Positions 62,476 through 64,000 of a stretch of DNA of 64,000 nucleotides are shown here, piece after piece. The DNA is from Stenopsyche tienmushanensis. Taxonomy: Eukaryota; Arthropoda; Insecta; Trichoptera; Stenopsychidae. Numbering within the stretch: the stretch's first letter is position 1; each line of letters starts with the position of its first letter. The notes below the pieces were generated by a model that was given only the letters and a program-made list of their open reading frames with translations, was not told where the DNA came from and ran no database searches. The position numbers and the translations under genes are program-made. Location: assembly GCA_008973525.1 (NCBI GenBank), contig WACJ01000047.1:1488001-1552000 (forward strand), given 5' to 3'.

Positions 62476-62650
62476 TTAATCAGCAATTCCAGCTTCATAA
62501 AAAAATTCTTCAGCTATCTCAACCTCTTCTTTTTTAGCTGATCTGACGTCTCTAGCGAGCTGTTTAGCTTATTTAGAAGATTCAGAACCTCGGCGGTTGG
62601 CAAAGCGTATACATTCTTCGTTGTGCGTCTTCAGGAATCCCAATGCATTT
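62476..62650 (-). pseudogene. Decayed C-terminal coding fragment, unrecognised
   Basis: Minus strand reads ALGFLKTHNEECIRFANRRG, SESSK, one in-frame stop, then AKQLARDVRSAKKEEVEIAE, EFFYEAGIAD and a terminal TAA (62478-62476). The composition is clearly protein-like (charged, helical) and unlike the AT-rich surroundings. I do not recognise the family; TE origin is likely given the setting. Confidence 0.45.
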
Positions 62651-62858
62651 TTGTATCCATTATTTTCAAAATAAATTTAAATGCTTTGATTTTTTACCAC
62701 AAAAAATATATTTCGGCACCGGAGACCAATAAATTATCAGACGCTAATTTTTTATAAATGACTCTTACCAAAAATCTGCACCTTCTGGACAGTGTAAATG
62801 ATCGAGGGTCTTTATCAGTCGAAATTTTGTTGTTGAAAAAGTGTTAACATTTTTTTGT

Positions 62859-63010
62859 CTTACTAGAATAAAGATAAGAAAGGCCCCTAATGGGAACCTC
62901 TGGCTTGCAAACAAAAGCAGGTATAAGGGCAAGTTTGCGACCGCAGCGGTCTCATTTGGGCCGGAGTCATTAGGGTGCAATCTGGATGGAGTGATTGCTT
63001 CGAGCGCATT
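62859..63010. repeat. Dispersed repeat, copy 2 (inverted relative to 36916-37058)
   Basis: Reverse complement of copy 1 from CTTACTAGAATAAAGATAAG to GCTTCGAGCGCATT. It carries about three extra codons compared with copy 1 and keeps both strands open. Both strands are free of stops in both copies despite their age. Confidence 0.7.
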
Positions 63011-63289
63011 TCGCGAATTAACTGTAAAGCATTGAAATAATTCGATTTTCTTCACCAAAATTATTGATGACTTCCTTAGAGACATGTCCTTTCGAAAAAT
63101 GATTTTTTTAAAAAAAACTATTTTTTTGACGTGATAAAGTGAGATGTTAATGTGATTACATGGGTTAACCTTTTGGATATTAGCAACAATATATCGTCGA
63201 TTACGAAACTAAAGAGGACTGCAAACAATGATCGTTATTGTCAATGATGACTTCAAAATTTTCGAATATGAATAGTTTCTGTGCGTCTG

Positions 63290-63390
63290 GATTAGGGCTT
63301 CCACTCGAATATTCAATATTCGAATATATTTGCCCTTTTTTCAATATTCATAAATTCGAATATTTATTATTCGTTTATTTTATTTTATTA
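63290..63390. repeat. AT-rich inverted-repeat patch (CGAATATTC motifs)
   Basis: Follows TTAGGGCTTCCACTCGAATA and repeats ATATTCGAATAT/CGAATATTCAATATTCG several times. Looks like the terminal part of a MITE. No partner end identified. Confidence 0.4.
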
Positions 63391-63519
63391 AGTAATTTAG
63401 AAAGTTTAAATAAGATGGATTCTGCCAATCGAAATTGCAACAAAGAAATGCAAAAAAGAAAAAAAGTGCTAACAATGTTACACTGATAACTGTAGAAGGT
63501 GTTTATCAATTTTTATTTA

Positions 63520-63960
63520 AAAAACTTTTTTTTAACAATCTATCTGATGAGGGACATTCAGTTCTTCTTATGGCGTTGCTGGCTCGTGTAAGTCCCTGGT
63601 CCTGTTCATTCATTTTAATATTTTGTCCAGGTCATGAACCATACATCTTTTCAGTCTACGCGTTCTGGAGGCTTGGCTGGTCAGCTCTTAAACAAAGTGG
63701 CTGGGGTGTGTATTCAGCCTTATTTTTGGCTATGGTTTTCAATCTCCTGCCTCACTGTTGGTATGCTCAATTCTCTGTGTATCGTTTCGTTTGTCACGTA
63801 CCATGGAACGTTGCCTATAGGACGTAGCACTTTGGATTGAAAGCATTGAAGAATGTCATTATTGGAGTTTGTTGTGAAAGTGTTTTATTTACTAGGGACA
63901 GTTGCGATTTTCGGCCCATTCACCAATACAGCATTCTCATTTTGATCCCCAGTTGCTTTT
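63520..63960 (-). mobile_element. Jockey-like LINE ORF2 C-terminal fragment
   Basis: Minus strand near 63,870-63,720 reads ILQCFQSKVLRPIGNVPWYV, then TNETIHRELSIPTVRQEIEN, the conserved block after the RT domain of jockey-clade LINEs (QSKxLRxIxNAPWYVxNxxIHxDLxIPTVxxEI). Further down, in another frame, LTSQASRTRRLKR-like sequence follows. Upstream of it the sequence up to the window end is more broken. The open plus frames at 63435-63840 are its antisense. Confidence 0.7.
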
Positions 63961-64000
63961 TCTTCTTTATTATGTGCGTTTTCCACGTTTAACGTCTGTC

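Noticed and set aside
63435..63840. Plus-strand open frames of 130 and 68 codons with aromatic-rich, membrane-like sequence
   Set aside because: The minus strand encodes a jockey-type LINE C-terminus (NVPWYVTNETIHRELSIPTV), so these are antisense.
1..64000. CRISPR arrays, bacterial operons, riboswitches, ribosomal RNA genes
   Set aside because: No regularly spaced repeats or rRNA motifs were seen, and intron-containing genes show the DNA is eukaryotic nuclear.

Overview
The window is AT-rich eukaryotic nuclear DNA from an insect. The evidence is three intron-containing protein genes with insect-type sequences (a KDEL receptor ending KGKKLQLPA, a ZNF598/Hel2-type RING E3, a NUDT6-type Nudix hydrolase) set among decayed DNA transposons (mariner, Tigger/pogo, hAT, piggyBac), LINE fragments and solo LTRs. 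No operons, rRNA genes, CRISPR arrays or intact tRNA genes were seen. The order of the insect is not decided by the sequence.

Layout. Bases 1 to about 31,000 hold no gene I can support. They contain TE debris: a tRNA-derived SINE, pogo-like MITEs and Tigger remnants (6.3-7.0 kb), an LTR copy (11.5 kb), a TIR element with an SPDLTPLDFF-type transposase remnant (16.5 kb), a jerky/pogo element and a mellifera-like mariner (19.1-21.0 kb), a three-layer nest (23.7-25.1 kb), hAT remnants (27.7-30.6 kb) and a LINE 3' end (29.1 kb). Bases 31,644-39,372 carry the ZNF598 homologue on the minus strand in 8 coding exons. Its large first intron holds a mariner and a LINE fragment. Exon 2 has a one-base insertion in an A-run that breaks the frame. 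About 1.1 kb away, head to head, KdelR runs on the plus strand (40,485-45,927; 5 coding exons, 212 codons plus stop). A phase-compatible candidate alternative terminal exon lies at 52,607-52,803. NUDT6 is on the minus strand (56,217-58,673; 4 coding exons, 265 aa). The right edge (59-64 kb) returns to TE debris, ending in a jockey-like LINE C-terminus.

Functional context. ZNF598 senses collided ribosomes and ubiquitinates 40S proteins. KdelR retrieves escaped ER-resident chaperones from the Golgi. Both are housekeeping proteostasis genes sharing a divergent promoter region. The most notable observations are the ZNF598 frameshift, the possible KdelR alternative C-terminus lacking the COPI-binding lysine tail, a 34-bp perfect palindrome in ZNF598 intron 1, a conserved-frame dispersed repeat present twice, and the nested transposons. 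I did not find a clear novel multi-gene system.
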